A stretch of DNA of 64,000 nucleotides from Hyphomonas sp. (GCF_017792385.1 NZ_CP051230.1:2108001-2172000); one strand, 5' to 3'; positions 17,281 through 25,652 are shown, numbered from the stretch's first letter. The notes: generated by a model from the letters alone, not told the origin. Translations and numbers: made by a program.

Positions 17281-17835
17281 TCAGGGCTTGATGTCGCGCC
17301 ACTCGCCCGGGGCGAGGCCGTCGAGGCTCCAGTCTCCGATGCTGGCGCGGATCAGGCGCAGCGTGGGGTGCCCGACAGCGGCCGTCATGCGCCGGACCTG
17401 TCGGTTGCGGCCTTCGCGTATGGTCAGTTCGATCCAGCAATCGGGCACGGATTTGCGCACCCTGATCGGCGGCGTGCGTGGCCAGAGCCCTGCCGGCGGA
17501 TCCATGCGGCGTGCCTCTGCGGGGGCGGTGCGGCCATCCTTCAGGTCCACACCCGCCTGCAGGGCGGCAAGCGCGTCGGCATCGGGCAGGCCCTCCACCT
17601 GGACCCAGTAGGTTTTCGGCAGCTTGTGCTTGGGATCGGTGATCCGGGCCTGCAGACGCCCGTCATCGGTCAGCAGGAGAAGGCCCTCACTGTCCCGGTC
17701 GAGGCGTCCGGCAGGGTAGACCCGCGGAATGTCCATATAGTCCGACAGGGTTTCGCGCGAACTGGCCAGCGTGCCCTTGTCGGTGAACTGGGACAGGACG
17801 TTGAAGGGTTTGTTGAAAGCGACGAGGCGGGTCAT
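17281..17835 (-). CDS. rluE: Ribosomal large subunit pseudouridine synthase, RluE/RsuA family
   Basis: 184 residues without an S4 domain. It starts directly with the catalytic domain (MTRLVAFNKPFNVLSQF), carries the catalytic aspartate in AGRLDRDSEGLLLLTDDG and has the REGRNRQVRRMTAAVGHPTLRLIR motif. The missing S4 domain and the length fit RluE (23S U2457) better than RsuA/RluB. The ATG overlaps the stop of the upstream acetyltransferase gene (ATGA), so the two are translationally coupled. Confidence 0.88.
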   Translation of the reverse strand: MTRLVAFNKPFNVLSQFTDKGTLASSRETLSDYMDIPRVYPAGRLDRDSEGLLLLTDDGRLQARITDPKHKLPKTYWVQVEGLPDADALAALQAGVDLKDGRTAPAEARRMDPPAGLWPRTPPIRVRKSVPDCWIELTIREGRNRQVRRMTAAVGHPTLRLIRASIGDWSLDGLAPGEWRDIKP

Positions 17836-18302
17836 TCGGACGTCTCGTCCGGCAACAGGCCGCGCGCGGCGGCGGCGGCGCGTGTGCGAATCCAGATCCA
17901 GTTGCCGGTGCCGTCACTGGTGCCGCCCGGCTCTTCGGTCTCGATCCAGCCCATGGCGCGGTAGAAGGCGCGTGCCCGTGTGTTGGCCGTGTTGCATTTC
18001 AGCGAAAGGGAGCTGCCATGCCGCATCAGGGTTGCCACCATGAGGGCACGGCCGATGCCCTTCCGGTGATGATCCGGATCAATGAAGAAGTGATGCAGGA
18101 ATTCGTCAGGTTCCCAGACGCTGGAAAAGCCGACCGGGCGGTGGCCATGTTCGGCAACCAGCAGGCTTTCGCCGGCCGTCTGCCGGTCGAACTCCGCCGC
18201 GTCGATTCGGTCGATGCCTGCCAGCGGGAACACTTCCCGACTGGCGCGAAACAGGATGTCGGCAAGGGCCTCCCGGTCTGTTGCCACACCCTCCCGGATC
18301 AC
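17832..18302 (-). CDS. GNAT family N-acetyltransferase
   Basis: 156 residues when started at GTG 18300-18302, whose last two bases begin the TGA stop of kdsA (GTGA). This start gives MIREGVATDREALADIL, a normal GNAT first strand and helix, and is preferred over the longer open frame inside kdsA. Acetyl-CoA binding motif A is FFIDPDHHRKGIGRALM, followed by LKCNTANTRARAFYRAMGW. The substrate is unknown. It is the middle gene of the coupled kdsA-GNAT-rluE operon. Confidence 0.85.
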   Translation of the reverse strand: MIREGVATDREALADILFRASREVFPLAGIDRIDAAEFDRQTAGESLLVAEHGHRPVGFSSVWEPDEFLHHFFIDPDHHRKGIGRALMVATLMRHGSSLSLKCNTANTRARAFYRAMGWIETEEPGGTSDGTGNWIWIRTRAAAAARGLLPDETSE

Positions 18303-19147
18303 GCGTTGACGACCTCGTGCAGGGATTTCAGCGTACGCAGCAGGCTCTCGGCCGAGGCGATCGGCAGGCAGCTTGGCCCGTCGCACAGTGCCTTGTCGGG
18401 ATCGGTATGGAATTCGAGGAAGACGCCATCAGCCCCTGCGGCAATCGCTGACTTGGCGATAATGGCGACGCCATCCCGCCGACCGCCTGTGGAGGCGCCG
18501 CCGGTGCGCGGATCAGCCCCCGGCAACTGGACGGCATGGGTGGCATCGATCGTCACCGGGCAGCCAAGTTTCTGCATTTCCGGAATGGCGAGCATGTCGA
18601 CGACGAGATTGTTGTAGCCGAAGCTGGCGCCGCGCTCGCACAGGATCACGCCGACATCGGCCGCTTCGCCGATCTTCGAGACGATGTTCTTGGTGTCCCA
18701 GGGGGCAATGAATTGCGCCTTCTTGACCTGAATGATGCCCCCGGCTGCGGCGGTTGCCTGCGCCGTCGCGACGACCAGATCGGTCTGGCGGCACAGGAAG
18801 GCCGGGATCTGGACGATGTCGGCAATTTCGGCCACGGCTTCGGCCTGGCCGGGCTCGTGCAAATCGGTGCAGATCGGCACGCCAAGCTTCGCCTTGACGC
18901 TGGCAAGGGTCCGCAGGCCGTTTTCCAGGCCGGGACCCCGATAGGATTTGATCGAGGAGCGGTTCGCCTTGTCGAAGCTGGCCTTGAAGACATAGGGCAG
19001 GCCCAGCGCGTCACAGATGCGCTTCAGTTCGCTGCCGATTTCCAGGGCCAGGCCCTCGTCTTCCAGCACGTTCAGGCCGGCGATTACCGATAGCGGCTTG
19101 CCGGTGCCGATGGTCCAGCCGGACGTCTTGTGGGTCAGCGCGTTCAT
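18299..19147 (-). CDS. kdsA: 3-deoxy-8-phosphooctulonate synthase (Kdo-8-P synthase)
   Basis: 282 residues from ATG 19147. It condenses arabinose-5-phosphate with PEP to Kdo-8-phosphate for lipid A core synthesis. Motifs are KASFDKANRSSIKSYRGPG, VPICTDLHEPGQAEAVAE, DIVQIPAFLCRQTDL, LCERGASFGYNNLVVD and PVTIDATHAVQLPG. CRQTD is present, while the metal-type Cys near the N-terminus is replaced (GLNVLED instead of GPCVIE), suggesting a metal-independent enzyme. First gene of the kdsA-GNAT-rluE operon. The ribosome binding site is weak. Confidence 0.95.
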   Translation of the reverse strand: MNALTHKTSGWTIGTGKPLSVIAGLNVLEDEGLALEIGSELKRICDALGLPYVFKASFDKANRSSIKSYRGPGLENGLRTLASVKAKLGVPICTDLHEPGQAEAVAEIADIVQIPAFLCRQTDLVVATAQATAAAGGIIQVKKAQFIAPWDTKNIVSKIGEAADVGVILCERGASFGYNNLVVDMLAIPEMQKLGCPVTIDATHAVQLPGADPRTGGASTGGRRDGVAIIAKSAIAAGADGVFLEFHTDPDKALCDGPSCLPIASAESLLRTLKSLHEVVNA

Positions 19148-19236
19148 GGGGTGTGCTCCGCTCAGGGGTTTTGCCAGCAAATAGCGCTGTTTCGGGCAAA
19201 ACGTAACCCGCCGTGTTCACGCATGCCGGATACAAA

Positions 19237-19260
19237 GAAGCCGCCCTTTGGGGCGGCTTC
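19237..19260 (-). terminator. Terminator-like hairpin between the small ORF and kdsA
   Basis: Perfect 10-bp stem GAAGCCGCCC / GGGCGGCTTC with a 4-base loop, followed on the minus strand by TTTGT. It lies 58 bp after the small ORF and 90 bp before the kdsA ATG. It could end the small-ORF transcript or act as an attenuator for kdsA; the T-tract is poor. Confidence 0.6.
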
Positions 19261-19317
19261 CGTGAGTCCTCGGGACCCAACAAGTCCGGCAGCGTTTCAG
19301 CTTGCCTTCAAATATCT

Positions 19318-19398
19318 CTATGCGCCGACAGGAGGCTGCTCCGGCCGGGCACCACAGGATATGAACTTATTGATCCCTCTGGTTTTCTCACTCGACAT
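19318..19398 (-). CDS. Candidate 26-residue small protein with an exceptional ribosome binding site
   Basis: On the minus strand AAAGGAGGTGATTC directly precedes ATG 19396-19398; AAAGGAGGTGAT is complementary to the 16S rRNA 3' end over about 12 bases, by far the strongest such site in the window. The reading frame runs 26 codons to TAG 19318-19320, beginning MSSEKTRGIN and ending PEQPPVGA, with one Cys (residue 15) and codons that are rare in this genome (AGA, ATA, AGT). I do not recognise the peptide. It could be a real small protein or a leader peptide upstream of kdsA. No signal or membrane segment. Confidence 0.5.
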   Translation of the reverse strand: MSSEKTRGINKFISCGARPEQPPVGA

Positions 19399-19437
19399 GA
19401 ATCACCTCCTTTCAAGCGTGCAACAGGCACGAACTTT

Positions 19438-19456
19438 GTCCGAAACCGTTTCGGAC
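19438..19456. promoter_or_regulatory. 19-bp palindrome upstream of the small ORF
   Basis: GTCCGAAACCGTTTCGGAC consists of perfect 9-bp arms around one base. It sits 39 bp upstream of the small-ORF ATG on the minus strand, so it could be an operator or a 5' UTR stem-loop. The flanking sequence (19457-19530) is AT-richer than its surroundings and carries two TTAACTT copies, consistent with a promoter region. Confidence 0.5.
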
Positions 19457-19532
19457 AGGATCAAGTTAAGCATGATTTGCGCCATTACAAAGTTAACAAT
19501 CCGGCTTTTTAGGGTGACGATTTCGTGACGCA

Positions 19533-19564
19533 CAAAAAACGCCCGGACAGGGGTCCGGGCGTTT
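19533..19564 (-). terminator. Rho-independent terminator after the RcnB-like gene
   Basis: Twelve-base-pair stem AAACGCCCGGAC / GTCCGGGCGTTT with a 4-base loop, followed by TTTTTTG in the minus-strand direction. It lies 26 bp after the stop of the RcnB-like gene and separates it from the small-ORF unit. Confidence 0.9.
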
Positions 19565-19590
19565 CCTGACGGTCAATTCGGGTGCGTGGC

Positions 19591-20184
19591 TCAGTCGTAG
19601 GCCAGGGCACCGATAACGAGGCCGATAATGGCGCCGGTCGCGACCGAGGCGAGCACCGCATCCCCGCTGTGATGGTCGCGGACCCAGTAATGGCCGGGGG
19701 GCGGCGCGTAGAGGCCATAGGCATGATAGTCGGTGATGTAGACCGTGTGCTGGTGCGGTCGATACCAGCCGCCCACATGATAGCGCGGCGTGTAGCCATG
19801 GCGGAAATAGGGGCCATAGGCACGGCTGTAGCGGGCATAGCTGTGGCGCGGCGGGGCGTAATGCCGATAGGCCCGGGGCGGCGGCGCGCGATGGACATGG
19901 CGCGGAGGCGGCCGGTAGTGATGCGGTTTGGCGTGGTGGCCGCGATTGTAGTGACGGTTATCGCGATGGCCGCGATGATAGTCGCGGCGATCCCCGCGAT
20001 GGTGATCGCCCCGGGAACGGTGGTCGCGATGTCCCCGGTCTCCGCCACGATGGCCGCCATCATGGTATCCGCCGCCGCGGTGATGGTCACCGCGCCCGCG
20101 ATCTGCATAAGCCGCCGGGGCGGCCAGAAGGCCGAGCGTTGCCGTGGTCGCGACCAGCGTCGTTAATGTCTTGAACAGTTTCAT
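19591..20184 (-). CDS. RcnB family periplasmic protein, His/Arg-rich
   Basis: 197 residues. A Sec signal (AAPAAYADRG, cleavage near 27) is followed by about 70 residues extremely rich in His, Arg, Gly and Asp, then a Pro/His/Tyr-rich middle. The RcnB-like end has YGLYAPPPGHYWVRDHHSGDA, then a hydrophobic ATGAIIGLVIGALAYD. RcnB proteins are periplasmic and are linked to nickel/cobalt handling in E. coli. Here the His content suggests metal binding, but this is inference. Own terminator downstream; divergent from arfB. Confidence 0.75.
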   Translation of the reverse strand: MKLFKTLTTLVATTATLGLLAAPAAYADRGRGDHHRGGGYHDGGHRGGDRGHRDHRSRGDHHRGDRRDYHRGHRDNRHYNRGHHAKPHHYRPPPRHVHRAPPPRAYRHYAPPRHSYARYSRAYGPYFRHGYTPRYHVGGWYRPHQHTVYITDYHAYGLYAPPPGHYWVRDHHSGDAVLASVATGAIIGLVIGALAYD

Positions 20185-20323
20185 GGCCGAATTAGCCTCC
20201 GACTAGTGCCGCTTGCCGGAACTGGGATGCGCCGGCAGGCATTCCCGCATGCGGCGGGTGTGTGACGGTGACGCTAGGCTGGTGGGGCTGAACTGCCGCT
20301 GAACACCATGTTAAGGAAAGTCC

Positions 20324-20758
20324 ATGGCCGAGTTCGGAGATATCCGCATCAATGACGCGCTGACCCTGCCTGCCTGGGAGGTGTCGGAAGCGTTTGTGCG
20401 CGCCTCTGGCCCGGGCGGCCAGAATGTGAACAAGGTGTCCACGGCGGTTCAGCTGACCTGGCATGTGGAGGCGTCCTCCCTGCCTGCCGATGTGAAGGCA
20501 CGCTTCGCCAAATTGTATGCCAACCGGATCACCAAGGATGGGCGGCTGGTGCTGGAAGCGTCCGAGCATCGCAGCCAGGCCCTGAACCGGGAGGCTGCGC
20601 GCAAACGGCTGGCCGAGATGATCCTCCGGGCCTCGCGCAAACCGAAGCGGCGGATCAAGACAAAGCCGACCTATGGCAGCGTCAAACGCCGCATCGCGGC
20701 GAAGAAACGTCGGGGCGAAATCAAGTCGCTGCGCGGCAGCGTCGACCCGACCGAGTGA
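20324..20758 (+). CDS. arfB: Alternative ribosome-rescue factor B (peptidyl-tRNA hydrolase)
   Basis: 144 residues, a release-factor domain 3 protein with the GGQ motif at residues 31-33 in VRASGPGGQNVNKVSTAVQL. A basic tail (RKPKRRIKTKPTYGSVKRR, RRGEIKSLRG) enters the empty mRNA channel of stalled ribosomes. It hydrolyses peptidyl-tRNA on non-stop ribosomes without a stop codon. There is an AAGGAAAG ribosome binding site. Convergent with arsM, 7 bp apart. Confidence 0.93.
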   Translation: MAEFGDIRINDALTLPAWEVSEAFVRASGPGGQNVNKVSTAVQLTWHVEASSLPADVKARFAKLYANRITKDGRLVLEASEHRSQALNREAARKRLAEMILRASRKPKRRIKTKPTYGSVKRRIAAKKRRGEIKSLRGSVDPTE

Positions 20759-20765
20759 GGCGCGC

Positions 20766-21830
20766 CTAGCAGCAGCCGCCGACCGGGGCGGGGCCGGATG
20801 TGGCCTGCGTTTCGGCGAACACGTCCGGTGCGGCGCAGCCCGGGAACACGCCGAAATGGGTCTGCCCGTCGCCGACCACTTCAAAAAAGGGCGCGAACCG
20901 GGTTTGTTTCAGCATGGCCAGCGTGTTTCCGCAGACCGGGAAAACGCGGCCCGCTTCGATCTCATGTTCGGCGTCGAGCACGAACACCCGCTCCATGCCT
21001 TCCACGCCGCCCTTGTAGATCACGGCCTGGCCGTAATCCTCGCAGGCAGGTTCGAGCCCGTCCAGCTTCATCAGGCGGGCCGTGACCGAGGCGAACCGGA
21101 TCGGGTCGACACGCGCCTTCAGCTGCGGGTCGATGATGCCGAGACGCCTGTGGGAGACGACCCGCGGATCGGCAAAACCGGCCGCGCGGGCAATGGCCTG
21201 ATAGTCGTCCCAATAGAGCGCGCCGGACAGGCATTCGCCATACAGGATGGGATCGTTGACCAATGCCTGCGGAATGCGGCGGTCGGCATAGACATCCGAA
21301 AAGTAAAGCTCGCCGCCCGGCTTCAGCAGACGGTGGGCCTGGCGGAACACTTCCGGCTTGTCCGTGCAGAGATTGATGACGCAATTCGAGATGATCAGAT
21401 CGAATGAGTTCGGTGCGAGGTCCAGTTCGCCGAGCTTTTCCAGCTCGCCTTTCACAAAGCGCGTATTGGGAGCCGCATAGCCGAACTTTTCTGCGTGCCA
21501 GGCTTCGTGCGCGCGGGCGATATCCAGCTGTTCGTCGGTCATGTCCACGCCGGTCACATGCCCGTCCGGGCCAACCAGTTTTGCCAGGGCAAAGACATCG
21601 CGCCCCGCGCCACTGCCAAGGTCCAGCACATTCAGCCCGTCGAGCGCCGCCGGAATGGCGAGGCCGCAGCCATAGTAGCGCGCGGCGACCTCATCATGCA
21701 CGGCCGCCAGCGCGGCGGAGACATGGGCCGGGGGCCGGGCATCTGTCGTGCAGGCATCGGTCTTCAGGTCTGACGAACTCGTCAGGGTCTCGCCATAATA
21801 GGTTTTGACCACATCCTGCATCTGGTTCAT
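20766..21830 (-). CDS. arsM: Arsenite S-adenosylmethionine methyltransferase
   Basis: 354 residues. The opening VVKTYYGETLTSSSDLKTDAC, the SAM motif NVLDLGSGAGRDVF and SNCVINL are characteristic of ArsM. Four cysteines (27, 55, 150, 200) reproduce the spacing of the algal enzyme (28 and 50 residues within each pair), so all As(III)-binding thiols are present. The C-terminal domain ends in PVGGCC, an extra Cys pair found in some ArsM. It methylates arsenite to volatile or less bound species in the cytoplasm. No arsR, arsC or arsB is next to it. Confidence 0.92.
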   Translation of the reverse strand: MNQMQDVVKTYYGETLTSSSDLKTDACTTDARPPAHVSAALAAVHDEVAARYYGCGLAIPAALDGLNVLDLGSGAGRDVFALAKLVGPDGHVTGVDMTDEQLDIARAHEAWHAEKFGYAAPNTRFVKGELEKLGELDLAPNSFDLIISNCVINLCTDKPEVFRQAHRLLKPGGELYFSDVYADRRIPQALVNDPILYGECLSGALYWDDYQAIARAAGFADPRVVSHRRLGIIDPQLKARVDPIRFASVTARLMKLDGLEPACEDYGQAVIYKGGVEGMERVFVLDAEHEIEAGRVFPVCGNTLAMLKQTRFAPFFEVVGDGQTHFGVFPGCAAPDVFAETQATSGPAPVGGCC

Positions 21831-21908
21831 GTCACGCTCCGTATCTGATTGCGCCAGACCCTAGGCCGCCGCGCAGGGCGTTGCCAGTCACGGATGCGTG
21901 TGGGGCTG

Positions 21909-23450
21909 TCAGCGCTTGGGTTTACCCCTGTAGGGGCCCTTGGGCTGGGGCTTGCGGGCGCCGTCTGCCTTGTCGGCATAGGGGTTCTTTCCCTGCCGCA
22001 CGAACAGGCGGATCGGCACGCCGTGCAGGTCGAATGCGTCGCGCAGATTGTTGATCAGATAGCGTTTGTAGGTTTCCGGCATCTGGTCGCCGCGTGATGC
22101 GATCAGCACAAAGGTCGGCGGACGCGCTTTCATCTGGGCCATGTAGCGCGGCTTGATGCGCTTGCCCTGGACGGCCGGAGGAGGGTGGCGCTCGATTGTG
22201 TGGCGCAACCAGCGGTTCAGGTCGCCGGTCTTCACGCGCGCCGTCCAGTCTTCATAGACCTTTGCGACGGCGGGCATCAGCTTGTCGGTATGCTTGCCGG
22301 TGAGGCCGGACAGGAACACGACCGGCGCGCCCCCGGCATTCGGCATCTGCCGATTGGCCAGATCGCGGATGTGACGGGCGGCCTCGTCCGGTTTCTTGAC
22401 CGTGTCCCATTTGGAGATGACCAGCACGATGCCGCGTCCTTCGCGCAGGGCGAGGTCGGCGATCAGCAGATCCTGCTTTTCCATCGCCTCATGCGCGTCC
22501 ATCACCAGCGCGATCACATCGGCATATTTCAGCGAGCGGATCGTCTCGCCCGTCGACATGCGTTCAAGGCGCTCCTGCACCTTGTTCTTGCGGCGCAGGC
22601 CAGCCGTATCGACGAGGCGGATGCGGCGGCCTTCCCATTCCCAGTCAATCGAGATGGAGTCGCGCGTGATCCCGGCCTCCGGCCCCGTCAGCAGGCGGTC
22701 GGATTTCAGCAGCTGGTTGATCAGGGTCGACTTGCCGGCATTCGGGCGGCCGACAATGGCCAGCTTGATCGGCTTGTCGTCCTTTTTCGGCTCCGGCGCG
22801 ATGTCGACGTCCGCCGCCTCGATGGCTGCGACCAGATCATCGTCAGACACGCTCATATCGTCGATGTCGATATGGGCGAGCTTTTCGATAATGTCTTCGG
22901 CGGCCCGCGGATCATAATCCGGCTCGGCCTCCTGCAGCGCCAGTTCGAAGGCTTCGTCGCCGAGCGCCTGACGGATGGCCTCGAACAGTTCGGCCATGCC
23001 TTCGCCATGCTCTGCCGACAGGCCGACCGGTTCGCCCAGGCCGAGCGACCAGGCTTCCATCACGCCCTGGGTGCCCTGTTTGCCTTCGGCCTTGTTGGCA
23101 GCCAGGACGATCGGGATGTTGGCCTTGCGCAGCAGGGCGGCGAAGTTCTCGTCCTCCGGCGTCACGCCGACGCGGGCATCGATCAGGAACAGGGCCAGTT
23201 CGGCCTCGGCAATTGCGGCCTCGGTCTGTTGGCGCATGCGGGATTCGAGGCTGTCATCATAGGCCGTTTCATAGCCGGCCGTGTCGATCAGGATCAGCGG
23301 CAGGGAGGCAAGCCGCCCTTCGGCCTGCTTGCGGTCGCGCGTGACGCCCGGCTGGTCGTCGACCAGCGCGATCTTCTTGCCCACGAGGCGGTTGAACAGG
23401 GTCGACTTGCCCACATTGGGGCGTCCGACAATGGCAAGTTTCAGTGGCAT
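21909..23450 (-). CDS. der: Ribosome biogenesis GTPase Der (EngA)
   Basis: 513 residues with two tandem GTPase domains: G1 motif GRPNVGKSTLFNRL near residue 8 with DTAGYE, and GRPNAGKSTLINQL near 230 with DTAGLRRK. A KH-like C-terminal domain (KPRYMAQMKARPPTFVL, RYLINNLRDAFDLHGVPIRL) and a basic tail (RKPQPKGPYRGKPKR) follow. The acidic linker between the G domains is long. Essential for 50S assembly. It lies downstream of bamB on the same strand with a 54-bp gap, an association common in proteobacteria. Confidence 0.96.
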   Translation of the reverse strand: MPLKLAIVGRPNVGKSTLFNRLVGKKIALVDDQPGVTRDRKQAEGRLASLPLILIDTAGYETAYDDSLESRMRQQTEAAIAEAELALFLIDARVGVTPEDENFAALLRKANIPIVLAANKAEGKQGTQGVMEAWSLGLGEPVGLSAEHGEGMAELFEAIRQALGDEAFELALQEAEPDYDPRAAEDIIEKLAHIDIDDMSVSDDDLVAAIEAADVDIAPEPKKDDKPIKLAIVGRPNAGKSTLINQLLKSDRLLTGPEAGITRDSISIDWEWEGRRIRLVDTAGLRRKNKVQERLERMSTGETIRSLKYADVIALVMDAHEAMEKQDLLIADLALREGRGIVLVISKWDTVKKPDEAARHIRDLANRQMPNAGGAPVVFLSGLTGKHTDKLMPAVAKVYEDWTARVKTGDLNRWLRHTIERHPPPAVQGKRIKPRYMAQMKARPPTFVLIASRGDQMPETYKRYLINNLRDAFDLHGVPIRLFVRQGKNPYADKADGARKPQPKGPYRGKPKR

Positions 23451-23504
23451 GGCTCTGCCTGCTTAAAGGCCATCAGGCGAGGCGCGCCAGCCCGGCGCAG
23501 CCCG

Positions 23505-24854
23505 TTACTGAATGGCAACCAGTTTGGCATCGTCTGTCAGCAGGAAGACTTTCCCCTGAACGGCGATGGGTTCGATATAGACCGTGTCCTTGATGTCCAG
23601 AGAGCCGGTCTGTTCACCGGTCTGCGGATCAAAGGCGAGCACTTCCCCCCGCGAGGAAACGATCAGGATGCGGTCTGATGCGAGCAGCGGCCCGGCATAG
23701 CTGATCCGCTTCTTCTTTTTCTTCTCGTTTTCGTATTGGCGCAGTTCGGTCACCCAGTAGGCATCGCCGGTACCGGCATTGAGCGCCGCCAGAGTGGCGT
23801 TGGTGCCGATGACGAACAATTGCTGGCCGCTGAGCGCCGGTGCCTGGGTGGACCCGATCGGGCGGGCCCAGACCCGGTTTCCGGACCGGCCGTCAATTGC
23901 GACCGTGATGCCGGACTGGCTGGACGCAAACACCAGTCCGCCTGCCAGGACCGGACGCGAGCCGATATCGTTGATTTCGGAGATCGGGGTGAACCGTCCC
24001 GCCTGCGAGATCGCATCGGTCCAGAGGCGCCGGCCATTGTTGGCCAGGTAGGCAATGATCTCGCCGGACGAATAGGGGGCGATGACAAAATCCTCGATCG
24101 CGGCAGGGCTCGGGCTGCCGAGCACGCGCGCCGATTCGGAGATGGCCTGGTCGCTCCATTCGGTGTCGCCGGTCTGCAGGTCCAGAGAGAAGATCTCGTT
24201 ATTGTTGGAGGCCACGAAGATGCTGCCATCCTTCACCGTCGGGGCGCCGGTCATCGGCACGCCGAGTTCGCGCTTCCAGACTTCGCTGCCATCGGCTGCG
24301 TTGAGCCGGGCCACATACCCGAAGCCGCTGGCCACGATCAGCGTGTCCCCGCTGATGGCGAGACCGCCGCCAAGGGCCGTCTTGTCCCGCTTGGTCAGGC
24401 CTTTCAGTTCTTTCTTCCAGAGCGTGCGTCCGGATGAGAGTTCGGTGGCGTAGATGGTCTGGTCGGCGTCGAGCGTGAAGATGGCCGTTTCACTTGCGAC
24501 CGGGGGGGTGCTGACAGCAGACTTGTTGCTGGATCCCTTGCCGACGGAATTGCGCCACGCGACCTTGAGCTGCGGTGCGGCAATCACATGGCCGGGCACT
24601 TTCGAGGGCGTTCCGCCGGCTTCGGGCCAGGAGGCCATGTCGGCAGCGGGCAGCAATTCAATGGATTCCGTGGCCAGTTCCGGCTTCGGCTCGATGGCCT
24701 CCTCCGTCAGCACCATTGTGACCCGGCCGGCCTTGTCGACCTGTTCCTTGTCCTTGTCTCCGGAGCTGCCGAAGAAGGGCACACTGCTGCAGGCCGCCAG
24801 CGCGACCAGCGCCGAAGCGGTTGCGGTCAGCTTGAGTGGGCGCGAAAGCCTCAT
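23505..24854 (-). CDS. bamB: Outer membrane assembly lipoprotein BamB-like (PQQ-type beta-propeller)
   Basis: 449 residues. The signal peptide ends in the lipobox LAAC (Cys about 22). The rest is a PQQ-like eight-bladed propeller with repeated blade closures such as IYATELSSGRTLWKKEL, LNAADGSEVWKREL, LDLQTGDTEWS and IDGRSGNRVWARPIG. BamB assists BamA in inserting outer-membrane proteins. The ATG overlaps the stop of the upstream YfgM-like gene (ATGA) and der follows, the classical yfgM-bamB-der order. Confidence 0.9.
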   Translation of the reverse strand: MRLSRPLKLTATASALVALAACSSVPFFGSSGDKDKEQVDKAGRVTMVLTEEAIEPKPELATESIELLPAADMASWPEAGGTPSKVPGHVIAAPQLKVAWRNSVGKGSSNKSAVSTPPVASETAIFTLDADQTIYATELSSGRTLWKKELKGLTKRDKTALGGGLAISGDTLIVASGFGYVARLNAADGSEVWKRELGVPMTGAPTVKDGSIFVASNNNEIFSLDLQTGDTEWSDQAISESARVLGSPSPAAIEDFVIAPYSSGEIIAYLANNGRRLWTDAISQAGRFTPISEINDIGSRPVLAGGLVFASSQSGITVAIDGRSGNRVWARPIGSTQAPALSGQQLFVIGTNATLAALNAGTGDAYWVTELRQYENEKKKKKRISYAGPLLASDRILIVSSRGEVLAFDPQTGEQTGSLDIKDTVYIEPIAVQGKVFLLTDDAKLVAIQ

Positions 24855-25582
24855 TGGCCAGTCTCCTCGATGTCGGCGGTGTCGGTGGGCGCAGCGCCCG
24901 CATCCGTCAGGTCAGGTGTTTCATCTTCCTCGCCAGCCGGGGCAGGCGGGATGGCTTCCAGCGCGATTTCGGCGCGGCGTTTCACGCCTTCGGTCGCGGC
25001 AGCGTCAAAGCGCAGGCGATTGAACATCTGGCGTGCGCGGGCCGTCTCGCCCGTCTCGAATGCCTTGGCGGCGACCAGTTCGCGAGCGAGAGCGCCGAGC
25101 GGGCTGCTCTCGTCAACCAGGCTGCCGAGCGTGGCTTCGAGGTCTGCCAGGGACTGGTTGTCGACCGAGAAATACGCGGTCTTCAGGATCGAGAGGCGTT
25201 CGAACGGGCTGCCTTCGACGGCCGCCACGGTCGACAGCGTGCGTGTGGCGCCGGCGGCATCGCCGCCGCCTTCATACTGGGTCTGGGCCAGATATTGCGC
25301 GGCCAGCGGCGCAATCCGGCCATTGCCCTCGGCCAGTTCGCGGAAGGCCGCTTCGGCTTCGACATATTTGTCGTCTTCCAGCAGGTTCACGGCGGTCTCG
25401 AAAGCCATGGCGCGGTCTGTCCGGGCCTGTTCGGCCTGCGGGCGCAATACGAATTCGTTCAGCGCCACGGCGCCGACCAGCAAGGCTGCCGCGCCATAGA
25501 TGAAGGGTCTGTAGCGCTTCCACAGGCTCTCCATCTTGTCCTGGCGGATGCTTTCATCGACTTCGTCAAAAATGTCGCTCAA
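24851..25582 (-). CDS. YfgM-like tetratricopeptide membrane protein
   Basis: 243 residues. I place the start at TTG 25580-25582, which gives MSDIFDEVDESIRQDKMESL, the standard N-terminus of the family; the open frame further upstream is non-coding in character. One TM helix (FIYGAAALLVGAVALNEFVL, about 28-47) anchors a periplasmic TPR domain (about 60-215) and an acidic tail. YfgM in E. coli is an ancillary SecYEG/PpiD-associated factor. It overlaps bamB by 4 bp. Confidence 0.82.
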   Translation of the reverse strand: MSDIFDEVDESIRQDKMESLWKRYRPFIYGAAALLVGAVALNEFVLRPQAEQARTDRAMAFETAVNLLEDDKYVEAEAAFRELAEGNGRIAPLAAQYLAQTQYEGGGDAAGATRTLSTVAAVEGSPFERLSILKTAYFSVDNQSLADLEATLGSLVDESSPLGALARELVAAKAFETGETARARQMFNRLRFDAAATEGVKRRAEIALEAIPPAPAGEEDETPDLTDAGAAPTDTADIEETGQ

Positions 25583-25652
25583 CGGGGCGCTCCGATCGGG
25601 TAATCTGATATCGTGGGGGAACCTAGACGCGCCGGCGCGCCGCTGCAATGAG

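Noticed and set aside
19399..19413. Plus-strand ATCACCTCCTTTC resembling the 3' end of 16S rRNA
   Set aside because: No other 16S sequence surrounds it; it is explained as the complement of a strong ribosome binding site on the minus strand.
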